Below, piece by piece: positions 32,848 to 42,420 of a stretch of 64,000 nucleotides of DNA. Each line of letters starts with the position of its first letter. The first letter of the stretch is position 1. A model generated the notes under the pieces. It was given only the letters and a program-made list of their open reading frames with translations, did no database searches and was not told where the DNA came from. The stretch is from DASXKD01 sp963707905 (GTDB taxonomy: Bacteria; Actinomycetota; Actinomycetes; Streptosporangiales; Streptosporangiaceae). The stretch covers positions 145,544 through 209,543 of the forward strand of contig CAVPSA010000005.1 in NCBI GenBank assembly GCA_963707905.1, given 5' to 3'. The translations under genes and the position numbers were made by a program.

Positions 32848-34025
32848 AGCCCGATGAGCCGGGCGAGCTTGAAGCCGAGGTGGATGGCCAGCCGGTCAGA
32901 CCCGCTCCTCAGGTCGACCCCGGCTATTCGTTCCGCCTTCTGAAGCCGGTAGTACAGCGTGCCGCGGTGCAAGCTGAGCCGCTCGGCGCTGGCCTTCGCA
33001 TCACCGGCGAGATCGAGGTAGGTCTCCAGGGTCGAGATCACCGGGCCGTCGGCCTGGTCGAGCAGGGTGGTGAGGCGCGGGTCGAGACTGGCTGCCGCGT
33101 CTGCGTCAGTAGGCAGCTGGGCCAGGGTGCGATACACGCCGAGATCCTGCCAGCGGGCGACCGGGCCGGCCCGCCCGATCGTCGCAGCCACCCGCGCGGC
33201 CCGCTTCGCCTGGCGGTAGGAGCCGCGGGCGTCCGCGAGGATCGACGGGTCGCCTATTCCGGCTACTACCGCCGCCCTGGTGCCGCCAGGCTGCAGGCGC
33301 AACAGCAGGCTGGCGCGGGCAGCATCTGCCAGGTCATGACCGGCCGCCGCGCCCTGGTCATGCGCGACAAGCACGCCATGATCAGGGTTGGCCAGGCCGA
33401 TGACGGTGCCCGCTGATCGCCCTCGGGTGACGTCCCGCAGGCTCTCAGCGAGCGCGGGCTGCGGCAGCGGTGCTGTCGCACCGGCCGTCCGCACAACCAC
33501 GGCGATCACCGGCCCGCGCAGGCCGAGCAGGCCACCGTCATCAATGTGGCGCATCGCGTCGGCCCGCAGCTCGTCCACTGGCGAGAGCAGATGGGCAAGC
33601 ACCCCGCTGGCCATCCGCTCCCCGAGCATGTCGCCGAACATCAGCAGGCCGGCCTGGTCGGCGGCGTGCGCCGCGGTCCGCACCTGGGTACTGCCGAGCC
33701 GCTCGTCATCGTCGATCAGCCACAGATAGCCGAGCCGCGCGCCGCGGTAGCCCACCGGCACGCAGAGCCGGCCCAGAATTCCGCGGTCCTGGTCGCCCGG
33801 AATGCGCACCGGACCGGCTGCGGCCGCCAGACCGAACCGCCGTAACCAGCCGGAGACGGCGGCGGGCGCGTGCTTGACCAGGATCGAGTCACGGCGGATG
33901 TCGTCGATGAGCACGCCGTGGGGCGAATAGGCAACCATCCGCAGCTCGTCGTCCTCGATCACTGCCGGGGCGTTCAGCTGCTGAGCCAGGTCCTCGACCA
34001 GCTCTTGGAGCGTGGTGGGCGACAC
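32808..34025 (-). CDS. PucR/CdaR-type helix-turn-helix regulator
   Basis: 405 residues from the GTG at 34025, which has GGAGG 7 bases upstream; ATGs at 34031 and 34055 are the alternatives, the first too close to that ribosome site. N-terminal half is a sensor-like region (LQELVEDLAQQLNAPAVIED), the middle a GGDEF-like PucR domain (GSYRQAKRAARVAA), and the C-terminus the PucR helix-turn-helix ETYLDLAGDAKASAERLSLH then RGTLYYRLQKAERIAGVDL. Such regulators often control catabolic or amino-acid genes. The 3' end overlaps cyp125; no steroid-specific sign. Confidence 0.85.
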   Translation of the reverse strand: MSPTTLQELVEDLAQQLNAPAVIEDDELRMVAYSPHGVLIDDIRRDSILVKHAPAAVSGWLRRFGLAAAAGPVRIPGDQDRGILGRLCVPVGYRGARLGYLWLIDDDERLGSTQVRTAAHAADQAGLLMFGDMLGERMASGVLAHLLSPVDELRADAMRHIDDGGLLGLRGPVIAVVVRTAGATAPLPQPALAESLRDVTRGRSAGTVIGLANPDHGVLVAHDQGAAAGHDLADAARASLLLRLQPGGTRAAVVAGIGDPSILADARGSYRQAKRAARVAATIGRAGPVARWQDLGVYRTLAQLPTDADAAASLDPRLTTLLDQADGPVISTLETYLDLAGDAKASAERLSLHRGTLYYRLQKAERIAGVDLRSGSDRLAIHLGFKLARLIGLYPKQAHETAAGP

Positions 34026-34370
34026 CAACATTCCTCCCTGTTCAGCGGCCCCCATCAGCGCGTTTGAACCGGGATTGACCCGAGAGTTCCACTCGTAATA
34101 CCGCTGCCCTTCCCGCCAGCGTTACGCCGGCCGATCTCAAGTGACCTGTCCCGCCCCCGTCGGTACGGCATGCGGCCGTCACGGCCGAACAGGCGTAGCC
34201 AGACATTTGCCTAATTCAGCCACTGGTGAGTCTCGACATTTGCCCGATGACACGGCGTGGCGCGCGTCGGACGATCGTCCCGGGACCGTCCGCCGGCGCT
34301 GCGGGACCCGGCCTGCCGGGGCCCGCAGCGGCCCGCGGGCGGCGTTGTGCCCAGGAAGGAGCACGTTACG
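34026..34370. other. Intergenic region with repeated GACATTTGCC
   Basis: About 345 bases between divergent genes. GACATTTGCC occurs twice in direct orientation, at 34202-34211 and 34236-34245, one every 34 bases; this could be a regulator site. The region is less GC-rich than its neighbours around 34060-34240. No gene or RNA recognised. Confidence 0.4.
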
Positions 34371-36839
34371 TTGCGACGATTGACGCTAGGTACTAGGAAG
34401 TACGTTCCGTTCCTGGCGGTGGCTGGCCTGCTCGTGGCGACAGCCGCCGCCGTTGGCATCTCGAACCTCACAGCCGGGCATTCCGGCCGCCTCGGCACAA
34501 CCGCCGCGCGGGCGGATAGCGGCGACAGCGACGGTGGGCCGCAGGGCCCATGGGTCTCCTACTACGCGAAGGAGAGCTCCGGGCGGCCGATCACCATGGC
34601 CCAGCTGCACCAGGCAGCGCAGCAGGCCGCCGCGATCCCGGCCCCGGACAAGACGCCCTGGCAGCCGATCGGCCCGACGAATGTCGGCGGCCGGGTGGTC
34701 GACCTCGTCGTTGACCCCAGCAACCCGGCGACGATCTATATCGCGGCAGCCGGCGGCGGCATCTGGAAGAGCACCGACGAAGGCATGACCTTCACCTCGG
34801 TCTGGCCATCGGCCAACACTCAGACGATGGGCGCGCTCGCCATAGGCCCCGATGGCACCCTGTGGGCGGGGACCGGCGAGGCGAACCCGGCCGGCGGCGG
34901 CATGACCTACTTCGGCAATGGCGTCTACAAGTCCACCGACGGTGGGAAGACCTGGCAGAACGTGGGGCTGACCGACAGCGCCGCGATCGGCCGGATCGTG
35001 GTCAACCCCGACAATCCGAACGAGGTCTGGGTCGCGGCGGCAGGCTCGATCTATACGTCATCCCCGCAGCGCGGCATCTACCATACGACCGACGGCGGCC
35101 AGACCTGGCAGCTCGCGCTGGCTCCGCCCAACTCCACCACGGGCGGCATCGACATCGCCCTCGACCCAGCCAACCCCGATCGGGTCTATGCGGCACTGTC
35201 GGATCACCATCGTGATCCGGCGGCACGGACGTACGGCGGCGTTGGCTCGGGCGTGTACCGCTCCGATGACGACGGGGCCAACTGGACGCGGCTGCAGGAC
35301 ATCACCACGCCGCTGCCCAGCTATGACCGTGCCCAGACCGGGCTGGCCTCGGACGCAAGCCTTGGCCGGATCGGCGTGGCGGTCGCGCCCACCGACCCGA
35401 ACCGGGTCTACGTCGTCAGCGGGGACACCAACGGATTCGACAAGGGCTTCTTCGTTTCCAACGACGGAGGCGACACGTTCCAGACGGCCGGGCACGCCAA
35501 CAACGAGAGCGAGTACCAATGGTGGTTCGGCCGCATCTGGGTCGATCCCGGCAACGAGAACCACGTCTTCGTCGCTGATGTCAGCCTGCGCCAGTCGTCC
35601 GACGGCGGGCAGACCTGGTCCAGCATCAACGGCGTGCACGCCGACCAGCACACCATGGCCTGGGACCCAGGTACGGTCAGCACGGCCGATCAATCGGCCG
35701 AGCGGATCTACCTCGGCAACGACGGCGGCATCTACCACACCGACAGCGACGGGACCACCAGCCAGTCGTGGGTGCACGCGACCTACGAGCCGTGGAACCA
35801 GACCTACCACATCGCGGTCGCCGCGGATAACGACAACCGGCTGGCCACCGGCATGCAGGACAACGGAAGCGCCCGCACCTGGACGCCAGCCAGCCCATCC
35901 CCGACCGACACCAGCCAGTTCAATGCCTACGGCGGCGGCGACGGTCATTACGTGGCCATCGACCAGACCAACGACGCCATCTACTACCAGTGTTCGCAGA
36001 ACGGGAACTGCGGCGGCGTCCAGGACAACAGCGACGGCACGCAGACGACGCTCCGGTTCGGCCGCCACCTGGCTACCGCGACACGGTTCACCGCGGACGC
36101 GCCCCTGGTGATAGACCCCACCAACCCGGCAGTGCTCTACCTTGGCGGGAACGTGCTCGCCCGGTCGACCGACCGGGGCGCGACGTGGACGCAGATCAGC
36201 CCCTCGGATCCGAACGACCTGCCCGGCCCGCCGCCCCCCGAGGAGGAGCAGGATCCGGTCTACGCCAACACCTACGCGACGATCTCGGCGGTAGCGCCGG
36301 CGGCGACCAATCCCGATCCGAACGGGTACGCGAGCACGATCTATGTCGGCACCGACACCGGCTACCTGTGGAAGACAGCCGACGCCGGCCAGACCTGGAC
36401 GCAGCAAACCGGGCTGCCCCAGCTCTGGGTGAACTCGATCGCGGTCGACCCCGCGAACGCGAACCGGGCCTGGGTCGCGTTCTCCGGGTTCCGCACCGGC
36501 GATGACGGCTCGCACCTCTACGAGACCACCAACGGCGGCGTGCGGTGGACGAGCGTGAGCGGCATCCTGCCGAACGCGCCGATCGAGGACATCGTCTTCG
36601 ACCACGTGAGCAGCGCCATGTACGTGGCCACCGACCTCGGCGTGTTCTGGGCCAGGGTCCCGCCGGCCAGCGGCGGGCAGGCACCGCCGACGCCGCTGCA
36701 GTGGTTCCGTGTGGGTGCCGGCCTGCCAGCCACTCCGGACATGGACCTGAAGATCAACGGCTCGGACACCAAGCTGCTGGCCGGAACGTTCGGCCGCGGG
36801 CTGTGGGAGGTGACGCTGCCGACCGCGAAGAACGGCTAG
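34371..36839 (+). CDS. Secreted BNR/Asp-box beta-propeller protein (sortilin/xyloglucanase-like)
   Basis: 822 residues from the TTG at 34371, with GGAAGGAG at 34354-34361; the frame opens at 34257 but that start lacks a ribosome site. A signal segment (YVPFLAVAGLLVATAAAVGI) follows RRLTLGTRK. The mature part has many Asp-box motifs (SxDxGxTW): STDEGMTFTS, STDGGKTWQN, TTDGGQTWQL, SSDGGQTWSS, STDRGATWTQ, TADAGQTWTQ. These build two beta-propellers as in Vps10/sortilin and GH74 proteins. GH74 catalytic Asp cannot be assigned here, so carbohydrate hydrolysis is unproven. Extracellular or wall-associated. No clear link to steroids. Confidence 0.82.
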   Translation: MRRLTLGTRKYVPFLAVAGLLVATAAAVGISNLTAGHSGRLGTTAARADSGDSDGGPQGPWVSYYAKESSGRPITMAQLHQAAQQAAAIPAPDKTPWQPIGPTNVGGRVVDLVVDPSNPATIYIAAAGGGIWKSTDEGMTFTSVWPSANTQTMGALAIGPDGTLWAGTGEANPAGGGMTYFGNGVYKSTDGGKTWQNVGLTDSAAIGRIVVNPDNPNEVWVAAAGSIYTSSPQRGIYHTTDGGQTWQLALAPPNSTTGGIDIALDPANPDRVYAALSDHHRDPAARTYGGVGSGVYRSDDDGANWTRLQDITTPLPSYDRAQTGLASDASLGRIGVAVAPTDPNRVYVVSGDTNGFDKGFFVSNDGGDTFQTAGHANNESEYQWWFGRIWVDPGNENHVFVADVSLRQSSDGGQTWSSINGVHADQHTMAWDPGTVSTADQSAERIYLGNDGGIYHTDSDGTTSQSWVHATYEPWNQTYHIAVAADNDNRLATGMQDNGSARTWTPASPSPTDTSQFNAYGGGDGHYVAIDQTNDAIYYQCSQNGNCGGVQDNSDGTQTTLRFGRHLATATRFTADAPLVIDPTNPAVLYLGGNVLARSTDRGATWTQISPSDPNDLPGPPPPEEEQDPVYANTYATISAVAPAATNPDPNGYASTIYVGTDTGYLWKTADAGQTWTQQTGLPQLWVNSIAVDPANANRAWVAFSGFRTGDDGSHLYETTNGGVRWTSVSGILPNAPIEDIVFDHVSSAMYVATDLGVFWARVPPASGGQAPPTPLQWFRVGAGLPATPDMDLKINGSDTKLLAGTFGRGLWEVTLPTAKNG

Positions 36840-36863
36840 CGGGATCGGCTGTGGCGGCCGCCC

Positions 36864-38026
<1,163 letters not shown>

Positions 38027-38030
<4 letters not shown>

Positions 38031-39097
38031 GCCCGGGCCTCCATCACGCAGACCAGGTTCTGCTGCAGTGCGGGGCCGCTGGTCGCGTGGCCGAGGGCCC
38101 GGTCCGCGCGGCCGGCCCAGATCTCCCGTGCCGCCATCCCGATCCGGGCCAGGCCCGCCGCGAACATCGGGTTGCCAGCGAGCGCACCGCCGGACGGGTT
38201 GACCCGCACGCCGTCGCCCAGGCCCAGCGCCGAGCGCAGCAGGATCTCCTGGTGGGTGAACGGCGCGTGCAGTTCCGCGACACCGGCCAGCCCGGCGCCC
38301 GCCGCCTGGCCCGCGGCGGCCGCCGACGGTGCCGTAGTCAGGTCACGCTCACCCAGCGCCCCGGAGTCGATCCGGTGCTCGAAACCGGTGATCCAGGCGG
38401 GCCGGGCGCACAGGTCGCGGGCCCGCTGTGCGGACGCCAGGATCACCACGGCGGCACCGTCGCCCACCGGCGCGCAGTCGTGCGCCCGGAGCGGGTCCGC
38501 CAAGTACGGCTGCGCCAGCAGGTCCTCGGCGGGCACCTGGCCGGACACCTGGGCCGCCGGGTTCGCCAGCGCCGCCGCGCGGCTGCGGGACGCCACCTGC
38601 GCCATGTCCTTCTCGGTCCACAGCCCGGCCTCCAGGCCCAGCCGCGCCTGCAGCGCCGCGATGCCGACCGAGTCCGGCCACAGCGGTGCGACCAGGTACG
38701 GGTCGAGCTGCAGCGCGAGCACCCGGCGCAGCTCGCCCGCCGACGATTTGCCGAAACCGTACGCCAGCGCGATGTCCGCCGCGCCGGTGAGGATCTTCAC
38801 CCACGCCTCGTACAGCGCCCAGGCCCCGTCCATCTCCACGTGCGATTCCATGACCGGCGGGAACGCGCCGATCGCGTCCACCGCCGCGACGAAAGAGAAC
38901 GCCCGGCCGGCCAGGTAGTCCGACGAGCCCGAGCACCAGAACCCGATGTCGGTCCTGGCCAGCCCGGTGCTCGCGAGCACCTCGTGGAAGATCGGCACGA
39001 GCATCTCCACCCCGCTGGTGGTCGTCTCGCCGTGGCGCAGGCAGGGGGACTGGGCAAAGCCGACGACCGCGACGTCAACCACGGGGCCGCCCCTCAC
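38027..39097 (-). CDS. ltp4: Thiolase-fold lipid-transfer-like protein Ltp4
   Basis: 356 residues, like mycobacterial Ltp4 (about 354). VDVAVVGFAQSPCLRHGETT at the start, then FWCSGSSDYLAGRAFSFVAA, CAPVGDGAAVVILASAQRAR, VRVNPSGGALAGNPMFAAGL and GHATSGPALQQNLVCVMEA. A Cys-Ser-Gly stands where the thiolase nucleophile loop lies. GTG at 39097 overlaps the DUF35 stop and its own stop overlaps the ltp3 ATG, so the three genes are translationally coupled. Probably forms a complex with the DUF35 protein, as known for Ltp2 and ChsH2. Confidence 0.87.
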
Positions 39098-40053
39098 AGG
39101 TGATGTGCATAGGACTCATAGGGCGCATCGGGCTCCCCGGTCGGCCGGAAGTGGTCGATGTTCTCCGCCGTCGTCCCCCACTGCTCACGTGGCTTCCACA
39201 CCGCTGCCACCCGCATCCCCATCCGCACCTCGCCGGGCTCGCAGCCCAGGATGAGGTGCTGGAACGGGATGTCGGCCCCGTCGAGCAGCACCGCGGCCGC
39301 CACGTACGGCGGCGTCACCCGCTGCCCGGGGAACGGCACGTTGACCACGCAGAACGTGGTCACGATGCCGGTGTCGGGCAGTGCCACCTCCTCGGCGGTG
39401 GGCACTCCGTCGGTGGGGCAGGCCCCGCGGGGCGGGATGTAGACCTTGCCGCAGGCCGGGCAGCGCTGGCCAACCAGCCGCCCCTCGGCCAGCCCGTGCA
39501 GGTAGGCGCTCTCCTCGCGGGAGGTCGTGTGCTCGTAGCGCAGCCGCACCGGGGTGGTCACCATGGTCACCAGTTCACCCGCCGGCGCCGCGGCAGGCCC
39601 GGGCGGCGCCGCTGCGCCCGGCCATGGCTCGAAGCAGGCGATGTCGCGGATGTGCCCGACGGGAGCCGCCGCCCACCGGGCCCGTACCCGCATGCCGGTG
39701 TGCATCGCGGCCGCCGTGCCCGCGTCCACGGCGTGCAGCAGGGCGGTGTCGGCGCCGTCCAGCCGGATCAGTGCCCAGGCGAACGGATGCTCAAGCGGCT
39801 GGCCGTCCACCGGCCGCCCCGCCCAGGACCAGGTGGTCACGGTCCCCGCGGAGCCCACCTCCACCAGTTCGGCCGGCGGGTCCCCGGTCTCCGGGTCGTA
39901 CTCGAACGGCGGCACGTGCACGCGGCCGTCGGCGCCCCGCGCGCCGAGGATGCGCCGGCCGGCCAGCGCGGTCATGAACTGGCTCAAGGTCGGCCCAAGC
40001 GACCGGGTGTAGTCGAATCCGATCTCCAGTGGCGCACGCAGCGGCTGGCTCAC
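39094..40053 (-). CDS. DUF35 OB-fold/zinc-ribbon acyl-CoA-associated protein
   Basis: 319 residues from the GTG at 40053; the longer frame up to 40095 would run through the operator-like site. Two OB-fold halves, with a rubredoxin-like zinc knuckle between (QRCPACGKVYIPPRGACPTD, CxxC plus a further Cys). DUF35 proteins bind CoA esters and partner with thiolase-fold aldolases. It is the first gene of the leftward DUF35-ltp4-ltp3 operon, matching Rv3521. A KstR-like box lies 10 bases upstream. Confidence 0.85.
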   Translation of the reverse strand: MSQPLRAPLEIGFDYTRSLGPTLSQFMTALAGRRILGARGADGRVHVPPFEYDPETGDPPAELVEVGSAGTVTTWSWAGRPVDGQPLEHPFAWALIRLDGADTALLHAVDAGTAAAMHTGMRVRARWAAAPVGHIRDIACFEPWPGAAAPPGPAAAPAGELVTMVTTPVRLRYEHTTSREESAYLHGLAEGRLVGQRCPACGKVYIPPRGACPTDGVPTAEEVALPDTGIVTTFCVVNVPFPGQRVTPPYVAAAVLLDGADIPFQHLILGCEPGEVRMGMRVAAVWKPREQWGTTAENIDHFRPTGEPDAPYESYAHHL

Positions 40054-40062
40054 GCACAGAAG

Positions 40063-40076
40063 TGAAACATGTTGCG
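40063..40076. promoter_or_regulatory. KstR-like operator, DUF35 side
   Basis: TGAAACATGTTGCG fits the KstR consensus except for the last base (G for A). Immediately upstream of the DUF35 gene start at 40053. Confidence 0.6.
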
Positions 40077-40131
40077 GTCGGCGCAGGCAACACATGCGCT
40101 ACGCCAGGCCCATCGATCGCTTGTCCGGTGC

Positions 40132-40145
40132 TAGAACGTGTTCTA
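40132..40145. promoter_or_regulatory. KstR-type operator, fadD17 side
   Basis: TAGAACGTGTTCTA is a perfect palindromic match to the KstR consensus. It ends 11 bases before the ligase ATG at 40157, leaving no room for a ribosome site, so a leaderless message is likely. Confidence 0.9.
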
Positions 40146-40156
40146 GATTTAGCCAG

Positions 40157-41701
40157 ATGACAGCCATCGGCCTGTGGGCGATCGCCGCCAGCAACCCGGA
40201 TCTGCCCGCGGTGATCTCGCCTGACGGCGGCGTGGTCAGCTACGCGGAACTGGCCGCTGCGGCGGACCGCTACGGGCGCGGCTTCCAGGCACTGGGCCTC
40301 GTGCCGGGGGACGCGGTCGCGACACTGCTGCCCAACGGTGTCACGGCACTGGCCGCCTATTTCGCGGCGATCGAGACCGGGCTGTACATCGTGCCGGTCA
40401 ACTGGCACCAGGTCGCCGCGGAGATCGCCTACATCCTCACCGACAGCGGGGCCGGTGCGTTCCTGGCCGATGAGCGGTTCGCCGGGGTGGCCGGGGAAGC
40501 GGCCGACCTGGCCGGGATCAAGAACAGGTTCGCGGTTGGCGCGGTGCCTGGCTTCGAGCCGGCCAGCCGGCTGGGGGAGGACGGCAGCCAGGCGCGCCCA
40601 GCCCCGCGCACGCACGGCGCGCCGATGCTGTACACCTCCGGCACCTCGGGCCGGCCCAAGGGCGTGCGCCGCCCGCTGACCGGGCTGGACCCGGACGACA
40701 CGGCGGGGATGGCCGCCTGGTTCTTCAGCCTGTTCGATCTGGCGCCTTACGACGGGCACGTGCACCTGTGCGGCTCCCCGCTCTACCACACGGCCGTGCT
40801 CAACTTCGCGACGATCTCGCTGCAGCTCGGCCATCCGGTGGTGCTGATGGACCGCTGGGATCCGGAGGAGTCGCTGCGCCTGACGCAGGCACACCGGGTG
40901 ACCCACACGCACACGGTGCCGACCCAGTTCCGGCGGCTGCTCGCGCTGCCCGCCGAGGTCCGCGCGCGGTACGACACCAGTTCGCTGCGGGCGGTGATCC
41001 ACAGCGCGGCGCCCTGCCCGGCCGAGGTCAAGCGGCGGATGATCGACTGGCTGGGGCCGGTCATCGTGGAGTACTACGCCGCGACCGAGGGCGGCGGCAC
41101 GGTCATCAACGCACAGCAGTGGCTGAGCAAGCCAGGCTCGGTCGGCCTGCCCTGGAAGGGATCCCAGATCAAGGTGCTGGACCCGGCGGGCCACGAGGTG
41201 GTCACCGGGGAGCAGGGCCTGGTCTACATGAAGATGGGCACATCGAGCTTCTCCTACCACCAGGACGAGGAGAAGACCCGGGCGGCGCGGGCCGGTGAGC
41301 TGTTCACCGTCGGGGACATCGGCTACCTCGATGCCGACGGCTACCTGTTCCTGTGTGACCGGGGCAGCGATGTGATCATCTCCGGCGGGGTGAACATCTA
41401 CCCGGCCGAGATCGAAGCCGAGCTGTCCTGCCACCCGGCCGTGGCCGACGTGGCCGTGTTCGGCATCCCGCACGACGACTGGGGCGAAGAGGTCATGGCC
41501 GTGGTGGAACCGGCCGGCGAAGCCGCGCCTGGCCCGGGGCTGACCGCGGAGCTGCTGGAGTTCCTGTCCGGCCGGGTGGCGAAGTTCAAGCTGCCGCGCA
41601 CCATCGGCTATGTCGCCGAGCTGCCCCGCGACCCCAACGGCAAGCTCTACAAGCGGCGGCTGCGCGACCCCTACTGGGCGGGCCGCGGCCGCGCCATCTG
41701 A
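40157..41701 (+). CDS. fadD17: Acyl-CoA synthetase, FadD17-like
   Basis: 514 residues. ANL motifs: MLYTSGTSGRPKGVRRPLTG, YYAATEGGGTV, TVGDIGYLDADGYLFLCDRG, SDVIISGGVNIYPAEIEAEL and DPNGKLYKRRLRDPYW. FadD17 activates steroid side-chain carboxylates (C24/C26 acids) in Mycobacterium, where it follows fadE26-fadE27; here it sits opposite the DUF35-ltp operon instead. The frame extends to 40094 but the ATG at 40157 gives the family N-terminus and is directly behind the KstR-type box. The symbol is by resemblance; the difference from other FadD enzymes would need a tree. Confidence 0.82.
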   Translation: MTAIGLWAIAASNPDLPAVISPDGGVVSYAELAAAADRYGRGFQALGLVPGDAVATLLPNGVTALAAYFAAIETGLYIVPVNWHQVAAEIAYILTDSGAGAFLADERFAGVAGEAADLAGIKNRFAVGAVPGFEPASRLGEDGSQARPAPRTHGAPMLYTSGTSGRPKGVRRPLTGLDPDDTAGMAAWFFSLFDLAPYDGHVHLCGSPLYHTAVLNFATISLQLGHPVVLMDRWDPEESLRLTQAHRVTHTHTVPTQFRRLLALPAEVRARYDTSSLRAVIHSAAPCPAEVKRRMIDWLGPVIVEYYAATEGGGTVINAQQWLSKPGSVGLPWKGSQIKVLDPAGHEVVTGEQGLVYMKMGTSSFSYHQDEEKTRAARAGELFTVGDIGYLDADGYLFLCDRGSDVIISGGVNIYPAEIEAELSCHPAVADVAVFGIPHDDWGEEVMAVVEPAGEAAPGPGLTAELLEFLSGRVAKFKLPRTIGYVAELPRDPNGKLYKRRLRDPYWAGRGRAI

Positions 41702-41817
41702 ACGCCGCGGCCGCGCCAAGTGAACGGCCGCGGCCTGCCGGAACGGCGGCCGTGAAGGGGACGGGCGGGTAGAGCTAACAACAGGGTGACCATGCCGCCC
41801 GTTGAAGGACGTGACCC

Positions 41818-42420
41818 GTGACCGTGACTGCCAGGTTCACCGGCCCGCCCGAGGCCGATGCCGCGGTGATCGAGCAGTCGTGGACCCGGCCGGAGCGGTT
41901 CGCCGCCATCTTCGAGCGCTACTTCGCACCCATACACCAGTACCTGGCCCGGCGGGTCGGCGACAGGGCCGCCGACGACCTGGCCGCGGAGGTGTTCGTC
42001 GCCGCGTTCGCCCACCGGCGGCGCTACGACCTGGCCCGGGACTGCGCCCGGCCGTGGCTCTACGGCATCGCCACCAACCTGATCGGCACGCACCGGCGCC
42101 AGGAGCAGCGCCGCTACCATGCGCTCGCCCGCTCTCCTGCCCGTGACACGTCGCCGAGTGAGGAGGACCGGGTCACCGACCGGGTCAGCGCCGCGGCGGC
42201 CGGGCCGGCCCTGGCCGCGGCGCTTGCGGAACTGGACGCCCGCGACCGGGACGTGCTGCTGCTGGTGGCCCTGGCCGGCCTGGACTACCAGGAGGTCGCC
42301 CAGGCACTCGGCATCCCGTACGGCACGGTGTGCTCCCGGCTGAACCGCGCCCGCCGCCGGGTGCGGCAGGTGCTCGGTGGCATCAACCCGGCTGGCGCCC
42401 AGGCAGGGGGACCGCAATGA
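41818..42420 (+). CDS. ECF-type RNA polymerase sigma factor
   Basis: 200 residues. Region 2: FAAIFERYFAPIHQYLARRV, AADDLAAEVFVAAFAHRRRY, ARPWLYGIATNLIGTHRRQE. Region 4: LAELDARDRDVLLLVALAGL then DYQEVAQALGIPYGTVCSRL. GTG at 41818. The stop overlaps the ATG of a membrane propeller protein at 42417, so the two form one operon, and the partner is the probable signal receiver (in place of a classical anti-sigma factor). Same architecture as the fused protein at 26908-28608. Confidence 0.9.
   Translation: MTVTARFTGPPEADAAVIEQSWTRPERFAAIFERYFAPIHQYLARRVGDRAADDLAAEVFVAAFAHRRRYDLARDCARPWLYGIATNLIGTHRRQEQRRYHALARSPARDTSPSEEDRVTDRVSAAAAGPALAAALAELDARDRDVLLLVALAGLDYQEVAQALGIPYGTVCSRLNRARRRVRQVLGGINPAGAQAGGPQ

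Noticed and set aside
34257..34370. Upstream extension of the BNR-repeat protein to 34257
   Set aside because: It would place 38 Arg/Pro-rich residues before the signal peptide; the TTG at 34371 has a good ribosome site.
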